DNA of 60,738 bases from Pseudomonadota bacterium (GCA_021795395.1 JAJYPN010000015.1:1-60738); one strand, 5' to 3'. Counted from the first letter of the stretch, positions 16,367 to 26,698 are shown. Notes: generated by a model from the sequence alone, not told the origin. A program made the numbers and translations.

Positions 16367-17226
16367 GCATTTTTGACTGCGTATCGAACACCCATCGTTT
16401 CGCCCATACGTACGGGACGTGTCGCCGACCATTCAGGATTGAATTGCAGCGTATTTTTCGGAAACAGCAGGACGACGGTGGATCCGAGCAGAAACCGGCC
16501 CATTTCCTCGCCTTTTTGCAATGAAATAGCTGCGTTATCATAATGCCAGACGCGAATGGACCGGGTGCGCGGCGGATTGACCGCGCCGTGCCATACCGTC
16601 GCCATGCTGCCGACGATGGATGCGCCGACCAGCGTCAGCACAAACGGCGTTTTTTGCGCGGTCTCGAACACGCAGACGACGCGTTCGTTGCGGGCGAACA
16701 AACCCGGAACGCCGCGCGCCGTGACCGGATTGACCGAAAACAGGTCGCCGGGCACATAAATCATCTGCAGCAAACGCCCGTCGCACGGCATATGGACGCG
16801 ATGGTAATCCCTGGGGCTAAGATACAGCGTAGCGAAACTGCCGTGGCGGAATTGCGCGGCGAGTTTCGCATCGCCGCCGACCAGCGCCACGGTGGAGTAG
16901 TGATGACCTTTGGCCTGAAATATCTGGTCGTCGGCGATTTCGCCGAACTGGCTGATCGCGCCGTCTACCGGCGATACGAATTCAGACGTTGATAGCGGTC
17001 GCGCTTCGCTGCGCAACGCCCGGGTAAAAAATTCGTTATAACTGCCGTGTTTGCCGACGTCTGGATCGGCTGCTTCCAGCATGTTGACATCGTAGCGCGC
17101 CAGAAACCAGCCAATCAGATATTGTGACAGCCCGGCATGCCGTGAATTCGCCAGTATGCCGGCGAGCATGTTGATGGCCCGTCTGGGCATCAGATATTGC
17201 AATATTACGGAAAAACGTTCGGACAC
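16363..17226 (-). CDS. psd: Phosphatidylserine decarboxylase proenzyme
   Basis: A 287-residue inner-membrane enzyme that makes phosphatidylethanolamine from phosphatidylserine. It self-cleaves to create a pyruvoyl group: the cleavage motif L-G248-S249-T is in F-L-L-G-S-T-V-V-L-L near the C-terminus, and the Asp/His of the maturation triad are visible as S-P-V-D88-G-A and Y-H-R-V-H144-M-P. Length is standard for the longer, E. coli-like class. It is monocistronic here, convergent with the thioredoxin-fusion operon (stops overlap) and divergent from gyrA. No pssA is adjacent. Confidence 0.96.
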   Translation of the reverse strand: MSERFSVILQYLMPRRAINMLAGILANSRHAGLSQYLIGWFLARYDVNMLEAADPDVGKHGSYNEFFTRALRSEARPLSTSEFVSPVDGAISQFGEIADDQIFQAKGHHYSTVALVGGDAKLAAQFRHGSFATLYLSPRDYHRVHMPCDGRLLQMIYVPGDLFSVNPVTARGVPGLFARNERVVCVFETAQKTPFVLTLVGASIVGSMATVWHGAVNPPRTRSIRVWHYDNAAISLQKGEEMGRFLLGSTVVLLFPKNTLQFNPEWSATRPVRMGETMGVRYAVKNA

Positions 17227-17479
17227 GATGACAGCCCCGGATAATTTGAGCGGGCATTATAGCAAAATGGAGTCGGCTTTAATTCAGATATAAATGCGCC
17301 ATGTTTTATGTACAATAAAGAAAGAGTGCTGCGCTCGACTTCCCTGACATCATTCGGTCTGACAGCATGCTGCTTGCTCTGCAATCTGTTGAATCCGCCG
17401 TTAAGCAAACCGAGTTTCGCTGGCATCCACCTCTGTGCTAAAATCGCACGATTATCTCTTCACATAAAAATACTACGCA

Positions 17480-20035
17480 ATGGAATTTTTCGCTAAGGAA
17501 ACGCTCCCCGTCAGTCTCGAAGATGAAATGCGCCGTTCCTATCTCGATTATGCGATGAGCGTGATCGTCGGCCGCGCGTTGCCGGATGTGCGCGACGGCT
17601 TGAAACCGGTCCACCGTCGAGTACTGTTCGCGATGCATGAGCTGTCCAATGACTGGAACAAGGCATATAAGAAATCGGCGCGTATCGTCGGCGACGTGAT
17701 CGGTAAATATCATCCGCACGGCGATACCGCGGTGTACGACACCATTGTGCGCATGGCGCAGGATTTTTCCCTGCGCTATCCGCTGATAGACGGTCAGGGC
17801 AATTTCGGCTCGGTGGATGGCGATAACGCGGCGGCCATGCGTTATACCGAAATCCGCATGTCCAGAATCGCTCACGAGCTGTTGGCGGATCTCGACAAGG
17901 AGACGGTCGATTTCGGTCCCAATTACGACGGTTCCGAACAGGAACCGCTGATACTCCCGGCAAAAATCCCCAATCTGCTGATCAACGGATCGTCGGGTAT
18001 CGCGGTCGGCATGGCGACGAACATTCCGCCGCATAATCTGGCCGACGTATGCGATGCCTGTCTGACCTTGCTAAACGAACCGGAAACCGATATCGAAACA
18101 CTGATCGATATCGTCAAGGCGCCCGATTTTCCGACTGCCGGAATCATTTACGGTCTGGTCGGCGTGCGCGATGGCTATCGCACCGGTCGCGGCCGGGTGG
18201 TGATTCGCGCGCGCACTCATTTCGAGGATATGGACAAGAGCGGGACGCGCCAGTCCATTATCATCGATGAATTGCCTTATCAGGTAAACAAGGCGAATCT
18301 GCTGATCAAGATCGGCGAACTGGTACGCGAAAAGCGCATAGAAGGCATTGCCGATCTGCGCGACGAATCGGACAAGTCGGGTATGCGCGTCGCCATAGAA
18401 CTCAAGCGCGGCGAAGTTCCCGAAGTCATATTGAACAATCTGTACAAACACACGCAAATGCAGGACAGTTTCGGCATGAACATGGTAGCGCTGGTCGATA
18501 ACCAGCCGCGCCTGCTCAATCTCAAGCAGATGATCGGCGCTTTTTTGCGGCATCGCCGCGAAGTGGTTACGCGCCGTACCGTATTCGAGCTGAAAAAGGC
18601 GCGCGAGCGCGGGCACATACTGGAAGGCTTGGCCGTTGCGTTGTCGAATGTCGATGATATCATCGCGCTGATCAAGGCCGCGCCGACTCCCGCTGTCGCC
18701 AAGGAAGGGCTGATGGGCAAGGTTTGGCGTTCGCATCTGGTGGAAGAAATGTTGAGCCGTGCGGTGGCCGACATTCAGGCGTTCCGTCCTGCCGGGCTGG
18801 CGCTCGAATTCGGCCTGTCCGAGGCCGGCTATCGTTTGTCCGATGCGCAGGCCCAGGCGATCCTCGAATTGCGTCTGCAACGCTTGACCGGTCTGGAGCA
18901 GGACAAGATACTCAACGAGTACAAGGAGATCATCGACAGGATTGCCGATCTGCTCGATATACTGGCACGTCCCGAGCGCGTCACCCTCATCATTCAGGAT
19001 GAAATCAATCAGATCAAGCAGCAGTTCGGCGACAAGCGCCGCTCTGAAATCGTGATGTATGCGCAGGATCTGAGCACGGAAGATCTGATTACCCCGCAGG
19101 ACATGGTGGTCACGCTGTCGCACGGCGGTTACATGAAATCGCAGCCGCTGGACGACTATCGCGCGCAGAAACGCGGCGGCCGCGGCAAACAGGCGGCATC
19201 TACCAAAGAAGACGATTTTATCGAGCGCCTGTTTATCGCCAACAGCCACGATTATATTCTGTGTTTTTCCAATCTGGGGCGTGTCTACTGGGTCAAGGTG
19301 TACGAGGTGCCGCAAGGCAGCCGCATTTCACGCGGCAAACCTATCGTGAACCTGCTGTCCTTGTCGGACGGCGAAAAAATCAATGCGATTTTGCCGGTGA
19401 AGGAGTTTGTCGACAATCGTTTCGTCTTTATGGCCACAGCGCACGGCGTGGTGAAAAAAACGCCGTTATCGGAATTTTCCAACCCGCGTCGTTCCGGCAT
19501 TATTGCAGTAGGACTCGATGACGGCGATTATCTGGTGGGCGTAGCGGTCACCGAGGGCAATCATGACATCATGTTGTTCTCGAATGGCGGCAAAGCCGTG
19601 CGCTTCGACGAAAACGACGTGCGTTCGATGGGTCGCGGCGCGCGCGGCGTGCGCGGCATGAAGCTGGGCGCCGATCAGAAGGTCATTTCGCTGCTGGTGG
19701 CAGAGAACGAACAGCAATCGGTGCTGACGGCCACCGAGAACGGGTACGGCAAACGTACCAATATCGCCGAATACACTCGTCACGGACGCGGAACTCAGGG
19801 TATGATTGCGATACAGACGACCAAACGTAACGGTCGCGTGGTTGCAGCGACGCTGGTGGAACCGGATGACGAAATCATGCTGATCACCAACGGCGGCGTA
19901 TTGATACGCACCCGGGTCAAGGAAATGCGCGAAATGGGACGCGCAACGCAAGGCGTGACCCTGATCAATCTCGACGACGGGCAAAAACTGATCGGCGTCG
20001 AACGCGTACTGGAACCGGACGAAGAATCAGATTAA
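17480..20035 (+). CDS. gyrA: DNA gyrase subunit A
   Basis: An 851-residue type II topoisomerase subunit that cuts and rejoins DNA during negative supercoiling. Y122 in A-A-M-R-Y-T-E-I-R is the DNA-linking tyrosine. The quinolone-resistance region reads H-P-H-G-D-T83-A-V-Y-D87; Thr at 83 is the wild-type residue in many proteobacteria and does not by itself show resistance. The C-terminal beta-pinwheel begins after the GyrA-box, here Q-K-R-G-G-R-G-K. The upstream 253 bp hold a possible -10 TAAAAT at 17439-17444 without a clear -35. A palindromic repeat separates it from serC, so the downstream genes may be transcribed separately. Confidence 0.98.
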   Translation: MEFFAKETLPVSLEDEMRRSYLDYAMSVIVGRALPDVRDGLKPVHRRVLFAMHELSNDWNKAYKKSARIVGDVIGKYHPHGDTAVYDTIVRMAQDFSLRYPLIDGQGNFGSVDGDNAAAMRYTEIRMSRIAHELLADLDKETVDFGPNYDGSEQEPLILPAKIPNLLINGSSGIAVGMATNIPPHNLADVCDACLTLLNEPETDIETLIDIVKAPDFPTAGIIYGLVGVRDGYRTGRGRVVIRARTHFEDMDKSGTRQSIIIDELPYQVNKANLLIKIGELVREKRIEGIADLRDESDKSGMRVAIELKRGEVPEVILNNLYKHTQMQDSFGMNMVALVDNQPRLLNLKQMIGAFLRHRREVVTRRTVFELKKARERGHILEGLAVALSNVDDIIALIKAAPTPAVAKEGLMGKVWRSHLVEEMLSRAVADIQAFRPAGLALEFGLSEAGYRLSDAQAQAILELRLQRLTGLEQDKILNEYKEIIDRIADLLDILARPERVTLIIQDEINQIKQQFGDKRRSEIVMYAQDLSTEDLITPQDMVVTLSHGGYMKSQPLDDYRAQKRGGRGKQAASTKEDDFIERLFIANSHDYILCFSNLGRVYWVKVYEVPQGSRISRGKPIVNLLSLSDGEKINAILPVKEFVDNRFVFMATAHGVVKKTPLSEFSNPRRSGIIAVGLDDGDYLVGVAVTEGNHDIMLFSNGGKAVRFDENDVRSMGRGARGVRGMKLGADQKVISLLVAENEQQSVLTATENGYGKRTNIAEYTRHGRGTQGMIAIQTTKRNGRVVAATLVEPDDEIMLITNGGVLIRTRVKEMREMGRATQGVTLINLDDGQKLIGVERVLEPDEESD

Positions 20036-20057
20036 GGACGGCTTAATGAATAGAGAG

Positions 20058-20183
20058 CTTTGCACGATGTAGCGAGCGCCGCTCGGATGAGGCGAAAAAG
20101 GGCAAGAAACCGGAGTGTACTAATACATGAAGATTTGAGCCGTTTTTTAACGAAATATAAGCAAGCGCAATAATCGTGCAAAG
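20058..20183 (+). repeat. MITE-like palindromic repeat, copy 1
   Basis: A 126-bp element bounded by perfect 11-bp terminal inverted repeats, CTTTGCACGAT and ATCGTGCAAAG. It is nearly identical, after reverse complement, to the element at 48321-48446. Inner blocks AAAAAGGGC and GCCGTTTTTT, and TGTA/TACA at the centre, make it one long imperfect hairpin. It fills most of the gyrA-serC gap. No reading frame and no clear target duplication are visible. It could be a non-autonomous transposon or REP-like element and may also stop transcription. Confidence 0.85.
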
Positions 20184-20260
20184 ATCTCGATACAGGGATA
20201 AGCCCTCGGCATCGATAATCGATCGCTGTTCAGATAATGTAAGGATCGGCTGGAAAACAA

Positions 20261-21328
20261 ATGCACGTATATAATTTTAGCGCCGGCCCCGCTGTGTTGC
20301 CGAAGGCTGTCCTGGCACAGGCGCGGGACGAGATGCTCGATTGGCACGGCTCGGGAATGTCGGTGATGGAAATGAGCCATCGCGGTAAGGAATTCCAGGA
20401 AATTGCACATCAGGCCGAGGCCGATCTGCGAGAATTGCTGGCTATCCCAGACAATTATAAGGTTCTGTTTCTTCAGGGTGGCGCATCATCGCAATTCGCG
20501 ATGGTGCCGATGAATCTGTTGCGCGGTAAATCGCAGGTCGATTACATTAACACCGGTATCTGGTCCGAAAAGGCAATAGAAGAAGCGCAGCGCTACGCGA
20601 CCGTCAATGTGGCCGCCAGCGCGCGCAATCGCGTACCGCCGAAAGTCGAATGGGAGCTCGATGCCGAAGCGGCGTATGTCCATTATGTCGCCAACGAAAC
20701 CGTAGGCGGCGTCGAGTTTCACTGGACCCCGGATACCGGTAAGGTTCCACTGGTCGCAGACATGTCGTCGAATATCCTGTCGAAGCCGATTGATGTCAGC
20801 CGTTACGGGCTGATTTATGCCGGGGCGCAAAAGAATATCGGTCCTGCCGGCCTGACGCTGGTTATCGTTCGCGAAGACATGATCGGCGAGACCTTGCCCG
20901 GCACGCCTACCATGTTCGACTACCGGATTCAGGCCGAACAGCATTCCATGTACAATACGCCGCCGACCTACGCGCTGTATATTGCCGGACTGGTGTTCAG
21001 GCATTTGAAGAACGAGGGCGGCCTGTCGGCGGCAGCCGAGCGCAATCGGGTAAAAGCGGATCTCTTGTATAGTTACCTCGATGCCAGCGACTTTTATCTG
21101 TGTCCGGTAGCGCGCGACAGCCGTTCGCGCATGAATATTCCGTTTACCCTGCATAATTCGAGACTGGACGAAGAATTTCTGTGCGGGGCCGACGATCGCG
21201 GGCTGCTGCAATTGAAAGGCCACCGGCTGGTCGGCGGCATGCGTGCCTCGATCTACAATGCCATGCCGCTGGCGGGCGTTCAGGCATTGGTCGCCTATAT
21301 GCAGGAATTCGCCGAGCGCCGGAGTTAA
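20261..21328 (+). CDS. serC: Phosphoserine aminotransferase
   Basis: A 355-residue PLP enzyme of class V that transfers an amino group from glutamate to 3-phosphohydroxypyruvate in serine synthesis, and to the corresponding pyridoxine precursor. The N-terminus N-F-S-A-G-P-A-V-L-P is diagnostic. K191 in Y-A-G-A-Q-K-N-I-G-P-A-G is the PLP lysine. It heads the run serC-pheA-hisC-aroF-tyrA, all on the plus strand with short gaps or overlaps, as in many betaproteobacteria. AAGGATCGG upstream gives a weak ribosome site. pheA starts 8 bp after the stop. Confidence 0.97.
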   Translation: MHVYNFSAGPAVLPKAVLAQARDEMLDWHGSGMSVMEMSHRGKEFQEIAHQAEADLRELLAIPDNYKVLFLQGGASSQFAMVPMNLLRGKSQVDYINTGIWSEKAIEEAQRYATVNVAASARNRVPPKVEWELDAEAAYVHYVANETVGGVEFHWTPDTGKVPLVADMSSNILSKPIDVSRYGLIYAGAQKNIGPAGLTLVIVREDMIGETLPGTPTMFDYRIQAEQHSMYNTPPTYALYIAGLVFRHLKNEGGLSAAAERNRVKADLLYSYLDASDFYLCPVARDSRSRMNIPFTLHNSRLDEEFLCGADDRGLLQLKGHRLVGGMRASIYNAMPLAGVQALVAYMQEFAERRS

Positions 21329-21336
21329 CCGGGAAC

Positions 21337-22428
21337 ATGACTGAAGACTTACAACAACTGCGTGCCAAAATCGATGCGATAGACGAACAGATGCTCGCAC
21401 TGGTCAATCGTCGCGCACACCATGCACAGACGGTTGGTCGTCTGAAAAACGGCACCGTATATCGCCCGGAGCGTGAAGCCCAGGTATTGCGCCGGATCAA
21501 GGAATTAAATGAAGGACCTTTGAGCGATGAAACGGTGCTCAGGTTGTTCCGCGAGATCATGTCGGCCTGCCTGGCGCTGGAAAAACCGCTGACGGTGGCT
21601 TTTTTGGGTCCGGAAGGCACTTTCAGCCAGACGGCGGCGATCAAACAGTTCGGTCATGCAGCGCAAATGAGGCCGTGCGCATCGATAGACGAAGTATTTC
21701 GCGATGTGCAGGCAGGAGAGGCGGATTACGGCGTCGTCCCGGTAGAGAATTCTACCGAAGGCGCGGTTAACCGGACACTGGACCTGCTGCAGGATACGCC
21801 GCTTAAAATTTGCGGCGAAGTCGATTTGCGCATCCATCAGTCCTTGTTGCGCAAAGTAGCGGGTCTGGCCGGAGTAAACATTGTTTATTCGCACAGTCAG
21901 TCGCTGGCGCAATGTCATGAATGGTTGAACAGGCATTTGCCGAATACGCGCCGGATTCCCGTTGCCAGCAATGCCGAAGCGGCACGGCTGGCGGCAGCTG
22001 ACGATTCGGCCGTGGCGGTGGCAGGTACGGTTGCAGCCGAGATTTACGGCCTGCAATGCCTATCCGAACATATCGAAGACGAACCGGACAATACCACCCG
22101 ATTTCTGGTGGTGGCGAAAGAAGATGCGGCGCGATCGGGATACGACAAGACATCGCTGGTATTGTCCGCTCCCAATCTGCCGGGGGCGATAGTCAAATTG
22201 CTCCAGCCTTTCGTGCGCCATGGCGTCTCGTTGACCAAGTTCGAGTCGCGGCCGGCGCGGCATGGCTCAACCAATAAAAACGATTACGCCGAATTGTGGG
22301 AATACGTATTTTTTATCGATATCGAAGGCCATCGCGACGATCCGGCCGTCAGTCTGGCGTTGGAAGAAGTCAGGCAGGAAGCAAGCTACCTGAAGCTGCT
22401 CGGATCGTATCCCGTCGGTGTATTGTGA
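21337..22428 (+). CDS. pheA: Bifunctional chorismate mutase / prephenate dehydratase
   Basis: A 363-residue P-protein for phenylalanine synthesis. Residues 1-90 form an AroQ chorismate mutase (L-R-A-K-I-D-A-I-D-E-Q-M-L, then the R/K residues of V-G-R-L-K). The prephenate dehydratase domain starts at V-A-F-L-G-P-E-G-T-F-S and includes V-P-V-E-N-S-T-E-G. The C-terminal ACT domain has L-P-G-A-I and F-E-S-R-P, the phenylalanine-binding feedback site. I use ATG 21337, which follows serC by 8 bp; the open frame extends upstream inside serC but those residues are not family-like. Confidence 0.97.
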   Translation: MTEDLQQLRAKIDAIDEQMLALVNRRAHHAQTVGRLKNGTVYRPEREAQVLRRIKELNEGPLSDETVLRLFREIMSACLALEKPLTVAFLGPEGTFSQTAAIKQFGHAAQMRPCASIDEVFRDVQAGEADYGVVPVENSTEGAVNRTLDLLQDTPLKICGEVDLRIHQSLLRKVAGLAGVNIVYSHSQSLAQCHEWLNRHLPNTRRIPVASNAEAARLAAADDSAVAVAGTVAAEIYGLQCLSEHIEDEPDNTTRFLVVAKEDAARSGYDKTSLVLSAPNLPGAIVKLLQPFVRHGVSLTKFESRPARHGSTNKNDYAELWEYVFFIDIEGHRDDPAVSLALEEVRQEASYLKLLGSYPVGVL

Positions 22429-22492
22429 TTCATTTGCACGATCGATGCGCAATCGGAATTCCATTGAATAACCCACAGAATCGATAACTATC

Positions 22493-23632
22493 ATGATGAA
22501 ACCGAATACCCGGCAGAGTTTTGCAACCGCATCGCCCGTGATGCTCGCTTCACCTCATATTCGCGCCATAGCGCCGTATCAGCCGGGTAAGCCCATATCC
22601 GAACTTGCACGCGAGATCGGTATGGCGCCGGAACGTATCGTCAAGCTTGCATCCAATGAAAATCCTCTGGGGCCTAGCCCCAAAGCCTTGGCTGCGATGG
22701 AAAGGGAATTGCATGAGCTTGCCCGCTATCCCGACGGTAGCGGTTACGATCTCAAGCGGGTTTTATCGGAGCGATTAGGTGTCGCGAGCGCGCAAATCGT
22801 GCTGGGTAACGGATCGAACGATGTCCTTGACATGGCTGCGCGCGCCTTTCTTTCGCCGGAGTCGTCGGCGGTATATTCCGAACATGCTTTTGCGGTTTAC
22901 GCCATTTCGACGCGGATGGCAGGAGCCGAAGGCATTACTGCGCCGGCGCGCGAATACGGTCACGACCTGCAAGCAATGCTCGATGCCGTACGCGCCGATA
23001 CGCGGATGATATTTATCGCCAATCCCAACAATCCCACCGGCACCTTTTTAATCAACGACGACTTGCTGGCGTTTTTGCAACAGGTGCCCGAGCATGTTCT
23101 GGTCGTGCTGGACGAAGCGTACGGTGAATATTTGCCGGAAACGCTGAAATCGGATGCAGTGAACTGGCTGGCGCGATTCCCTAATCTGATCGTGACCCGG
23201 ACGTTTTCCAAAGCTTACGGTCTGGCGGGCTTGCGCATCGGTTACGCGCTGGCGAGCGCCGAAGTCGCGGATTTGCTCAATCGGGTGCGGCAGCCGTTTA
23301 ACGTCGGCCATCTGGCGCTGGCCGCAGCGGCAGCAGCGGCGGCCGACGATGAGTTCATAGCACGCAGTTATGCCTTGAACCAGTTGGGGATGCGGCAGAT
23401 TACCCAGGGTCTCGCGTTATTGAAACTGAACTATATCCCGTCGTACGGCAATTTTTTGGCCGTACGCATCGGCAATGCGACGGCGATGTACCGAAGATTG
23501 CTTGAATCAGGCGTTATCGTCCGTCCGATTGGTAATTATGGAATGGCGGAATTCTTGCGTGTTAGTATAGGACTTGCGGCGGAAAACCATCAATTTTTGC
23601 AGGCGTTGGAAAGCGCCTTAAAGGAGCAGTAA
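22493..23632 (+). CDS. hisC: Histidinol-phosphate / aromatic aminotransferase
   Basis: A 379-residue class I/II PLP aminotransferase. K240 in [15 protein letters not shown] is the PLP lysine, and S-N-E-N-P-L-G-P-S and N-P-N-N-P-T-G are standard HisC blocks. Its place between pheA and aroF suggests that it works mainly as the aromatic aminotransferase for Phe/Tyr, with or instead of histidine synthesis; this is inference from context, as the other his genes are not here. Two consecutive ATGs (22493, 22496) are possible starts. Its stop overlaps the aroF start by one base (TAATG). Confidence 0.95.
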   Translation: MMKPNTRQSFATASPVMLASPHIRAIAPYQPGKPISELAREIGMAPERIVKLASNENPLGPSPKALAAMERELHELARYPDGSGYDLKRVLSERLGVASAQIVLGNGSNDVLDMAARAFLSPESSAVYSEHAFAVYAISTRMAGAEGITAPAREYGHDLQAMLDAVRADTRMIFIANPNNPTGTFLINDDLLAFLQQVPEHVLVVLDEAYGEYLPETLKSDAVNWLARFPNLIVTRTFSKAYGLAGLRIGYALASAEVADLLNRVRQPFNVGHLALAAAAAAAADDEFIARSYALNQLGMRQITQGLALLKLNYIPSYGNFLAVRIGNATAMYRRLLESGVIVRPIGNYGMAEFLRVSIGLAAENHQFLQALESALKEQ

Positions 23633-24648
23633 TGATTATCGTGATGAGCCCGGGGGCAAATGAGCAACAAATCGATGCGGTGGTAAGGAAAGTCAAGGAA
23701 TACGGCTGCGAAGCCAATGTGTCGCGCGGTGTCGAGCGCACGATCATCGGCGCGATCGGCGACGAACGCGCGATCAATCAGGAAACGATCGATGCCCTGT
23801 CCGGTGTCGAACAATCCATGAATATCGTAAAACCGTACAAAATCGTGGCGCGCGAATGGCATAAGGAAAATACCGTAGTCCACATCAAGGATGTGCCGGT
23901 AGGCGGCAATACCGTGCAGGTGATAGCCGGCCCTTGCTCGGTGGAAACTCAGCCGCAAATGGACGATGCCGCCCGTTTCGTCAGGGAGGCAGGCTGCCGT
24001 CTGATGCGTGGCGGAGCGTTCAAGCCTCGTACCAGTCCGTATACCTTTCAGGGTAAGGGCGTCGAAGGGCTGGAAATGTTCCGCAAGGCCGCCGATGCGG
24101 CAAAATTGCCTATCGTCACCGAACTGATGGACGTGCGCATGCTTGATACCTTCATGGAATGGGATGTCGATGCGATCCAGATCGGTACGCGCAATATGCA
24201 GAATTTCGACCTGCTGAAAGAAGTCGGCCGCGTAGACAAGCCGGTCATTCTCAAACGCGGGATGTCGGCGACGGTTTCCGAATGGCTGATGGCGGCCGAA
24301 TACATCGCCGCATCGGGTAACCACAATATCATATTCTGCGAACGCGGTATCCGCACGTTTGAAACCTACTACCGCAATGTACTCGACGTGACCGCAATCC
24401 CGGTCCTGAAAAAGGAAACGCATTTGCCGGTGATCGCCGATCCGTCACATGCCGGAGGCAAGGCCTGGATGGTCGCGGCGCTGTCGCGCGCTGCGATTGC
24501 GGCGGGAGCCGACGGCCTGCTGGTGGAAATGCATCCTAATCCATGCGAAGCGTGGTGCGATGCCGATCAGGCGTTGACGCCGCAGGAATTGAAGTCGTTG
24601 ATGGCCGATCTCGGCGGCATCGCCAAGGTGTTGGGGCGCGATATCTGA
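23632..24648 (+). CDS. aroF: 3-deoxy-7-phosphoheptulonate (DAHP) synthase, type I-beta
   Basis: A 338-residue enzyme joining phosphoenolpyruvate and erythrose-4-phosphate, the first step of the shikimate pathway. Residues 1-70 are the ferredoxin-like regulatory domain found in the Bacillus/Thermotoga-type enzyme. The catalytic barrel shows A-G-P-C-S-V-E-T, M-R-G-G-A-F-K-P-R-T-S and A-D-P-S-H-A-G-G, with Cys, Lys/Arg and His ligands in place. The symbol is chosen by convention, since aroF, aroG and aroA are all used for this class. It is translationally coupled to hisC. An 83-bp gap with no clear element precedes tyrA. Confidence 0.95.
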   Translation: MIIVMSPGANEQQIDAVVRKVKEYGCEANVSRGVERTIIGAIGDERAINQETIDALSGVEQSMNIVKPYKIVAREWHKENTVVHIKDVPVGGNTVQVIAGPCSVETQPQMDDAARFVREAGCRLMRGGAFKPRTSPYTFQGKGVEGLEMFRKAADAAKLPIVTELMDVRMLDTFMEWDVDAIQIGTRNMQNFDLLKEVGRVDKPVILKRGMSATVSEWLMAAEYIAASGNHNIIFCERGIRTFETYYRNVLDVTAIPVLKKETHLPVIADPSHAGGKAWMVAALSRAAIAAGADGLLVEMHPNPCEAWCDADQALTPQELKSLMADLGGIAKVLGRDI

Positions 24649-24731
24649 TGCCCGGTGACCAGGAGGCCGGGTTGGGTTGCTTGCATCATGAGTGAACATG
24701 ATCAGGGTGCCTTGAGCAGATTAGGACCCGG

Positions 24732-25613
24732 ATGACATATGCCATTTCCAGGCTGGTAATCTTCGGCGTCGGTCTGATAGGGGGTTCGCTGGCGTTAAGT
24801 CTGAAGCGGGCAGGCGCTGTCGGTACGGTGGTCGGCGTCGATCGCAATATCGAGAATTTGCGACAGGCAAAGGACCTCGGCGTCGTCGATGTCATCACCG
24901 GCAATATCGAGGAGGCGCTAGCCGATGCCGATATCGTCGTGCTCGCCGTACCCGTCGGGCAAATGGGTACGATCATGCAGGATATTGCCTCGTATCTGCC
25001 GCCGCATACGCTCGTCACCGATGCAGGCAGCACCAAACAGGATGTGGCCGAACTGATGCAGCGCTATCTTGCGGGAAATCTGGCGAACTGCGTGCCCGCA
25101 CACCCCATCGCCGGAGCAGAGCTGAGTGGCGCCATTGCGGCGCATCCCGATCTGTATTGCAATAAAAAACTGGTCATTACACCCTTGCCTGCCACCGATC
25201 CGGACGCACTGACTCGCGTGTCCGCCATGTGGCAATGCTGTGGCATGCAAACCCGTGTCATGAGCGCAGCCGAACACGACGCCATTTTCGCTGCCGTCAG
25301 CCATTTGCCTCATTTATTGGCGTATACGCTGGTCGATATGATTGCACGACGCGACAACGCGGAGCAATTGTTCAGTTTTGCTGCGGGAGGGTTTCGCGAC
25401 TTTACGCGTATTGCCGGCAGCAGTCCGGAAATGTGGCGCGATATCGCTATCGCCAATCGCTCGGCGATACTGGACGAATTGCAGGCGTTTCAGAAGGGCC
25501 TCCAACAATTGCATGCCGCATTGCGCAATCAGGATGCCGACGCCTTGATGCAACTCTTCAGCCATGCTCAACAATCGCGGCGGAACTGGTTAACGCAAAC
25601 CCCTCAGGACTGA
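24732..25613 (+). CDS. tyrA: Prephenate dehydrogenase
   Basis: A 293-residue NAD(P)-dependent enzyme that converts prephenate to 4-hydroxyphenylpyruvate for tyrosine. The Rossmann motif G-V-G-L-I-G-G-S is at the N-terminus, and H-P-I-A-G-A-E-L-S-G and S-H-L-P-H mark the active site. There is no fused chorismate mutase or ACT domain, which fits the PheA mutase supplying prephenate. The operon ends here: the usual betaproteobacterial neighbours aroA, cmk and rpsA do not follow, and the next gene is convergent after 63 bp. Confidence 0.96.
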   Translation: MTYAISRLVIFGVGLIGGSLALSLKRAGAVGTVVGVDRNIENLRQAKDLGVVDVITGNIEEALADADIVVLAVPVGQMGTIMQDIASYLPPHTLVTDAGSTKQDVAELMQRYLAGNLANCVPAHPIAGAELSGAIAAHPDLYCNKKLVITPLPATDPDALTRVSAMWQCCGMQTRVMSAAEHDAIFAAVSHLPHLLAYTLVDMIARRDNAEQLFSFAAGGFRDFTRIAGSSPEMWRDIAIANRSAILDELQAFQKGLQQLHAALRNQDADALMQLFSHAQQSRRNWLTQTPQD

Positions 25614-25676
25614 GATCGGGATTATCCTTGGAACGGCTGTGGGACGAGTTGTTTGACAAGTCAGACAGGCTAAGGA

Positions 25677-26612
25677 TTATTGTTCCGCCGCGCGGTTGTT
25701 ATTGTAAAAAAACTCTTTCAGCATGAAATCTTCAAGGCCAGCATTGTCTTCCGGTTTGGCCGATAAAGTTACCGAACGTCCCAGTCGATACGATTCCCAA
25801 GTGAAATATCCCGGATGCCGTTCGCGGATGATCGCTATCATTTTGCGTACGATGGCGTGTTCTATGTCGGGATTGCCGTCCAGTTTGACATAGATGGTCT
25901 GGCGTATGGGATTGCTGTAAGTGCTGTCGCTCCAGCCGCGGAAAGTAAATTCCGCCGTTTCGGTGCCGACGTGTATGATCTGGAATATGCCCCCGCCGCC
26001 CTGCGGTTTCAGGTTTTGCTTGATCCGTGCCATACGTACGTCATCGGCGCTCGGCGGGGCGGCTTCTTCGCCCGATTCCGCCCGTTTGCGCGCTCTGACC
26101 ATATTGATATAACTGCTCATGTCGGTGGGCGCAGGCGTATTGGGCGCTTCGGGCGCCGGAGGGGGCGGCGCCAGCTGAGGGCTTACCGGTACCGACCGGT
26201 TATGTCTGAGCGAGGAGATGACAGGTTTTGCAGTCAGAACGGGGTGGTGCACAGGTTGGCGGCGGACCGGTCTCGCAGTTCGGGCATGGACAGGCTGGGG
26301 TGGAGGAACGGCATGAACGGGAGGAAGCGGAATTGATGGTGCCGGTTTGGCCGGCGCGGGCTGCGTCAATTCCACATTGAGCGTGTCGTCGCGGGAACTG
26401 AGAGATCGGGCGGAAAGCGGTTTGGTTTGATGGTTAAAGAAATACAGAAACAGAATATGCACCAGCATCGACGCCAGGATTGCAAAGAGCAGTTTACGGC
26501 TGATGCGGATTTCGAAGTAGACATCAGGATGAGGCAGAATTGCCTGTAAATTACGATAGCTTTCGGGCCTGTCGGTGTCCGGAAAATTTAAAAATTTAAT
26601 TTTTTTTAGCAT
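25677..26612 (-). CDS. Proline-rich, membrane-anchored TonB-like protein of unknown function
   Basis: A 311-residue protein with a cytoplasmic N-terminus of about 38 residues, one membrane helix (about 40-58), then a long Pro/Ala/Val/His-rich periplasmic stretch (about 85-170) like the spacer of TonB. The C-terminal 100 residues form a compact domain, with F-Q-I-I-H-V-G-T-E-T-A-E-F and Y-S-N-P-I-R-Q-T-I-Y-V, that I do not recognise as the usual TonB C-terminal domain. No exbB or exbD is adjacent. It follows prfC on the minus strand after 86 bp. A role in spanning the periplasm is plausible; the function is unknown. Confidence 0.7.
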   Translation of the reverse strand: MLKKIKFLNFPDTDRPESYRNLQAILPHPDVYFEIRISRKLLFAILASMLVHILFLYFFNHQTKPLSARSLSSRDDTLNVELTQPAPAKPAPSIPLPPVHAVPPPQPVHARTARPVRRQPVHHPVLTAKPVISSLRHNRSVPVSPQLAPPPPAPEAPNTPAPTDMSSYINMVRARKRAESGEEAAPPSADDVRMARIKQNLKPQGGGGIFQIIHVGTETAEFTFRGWSDSTYSNPIRQTIYVKLDGNPDIEHAIVRKMIAIIRERHPGYFTWESYRLGRSVTLSAKPEDNAGLEDFMLKEFFYNNNRAAEQ

Positions 26613-26698
26613 AAATAAACAGGCGTTCGGCGACTATTTGTGAAATTGCGCTAATTATGATAGTAACCATTAATCTGACAATCATCCATCTTCTTCAT

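Noticed and set aside
17600..17750. Thr83 in GyrA as a quinolone-resistance mutation
   Set aside because: Thr is the normal residue here in many proteobacteria, so resistance cannot be inferred.
18071..19315. 414-codon open frame antisense to gyrA
   Set aside because: Overlaps a certain gene entirely and its translation shows no domain features.
24688..24735. 16-codon reading frame overlapping the tyrA start, as a leader peptide
   Set aside because: It lacks Phe, Tyr or Trp codons, has no close ribosome site and no terminator/antiterminator pair follows.
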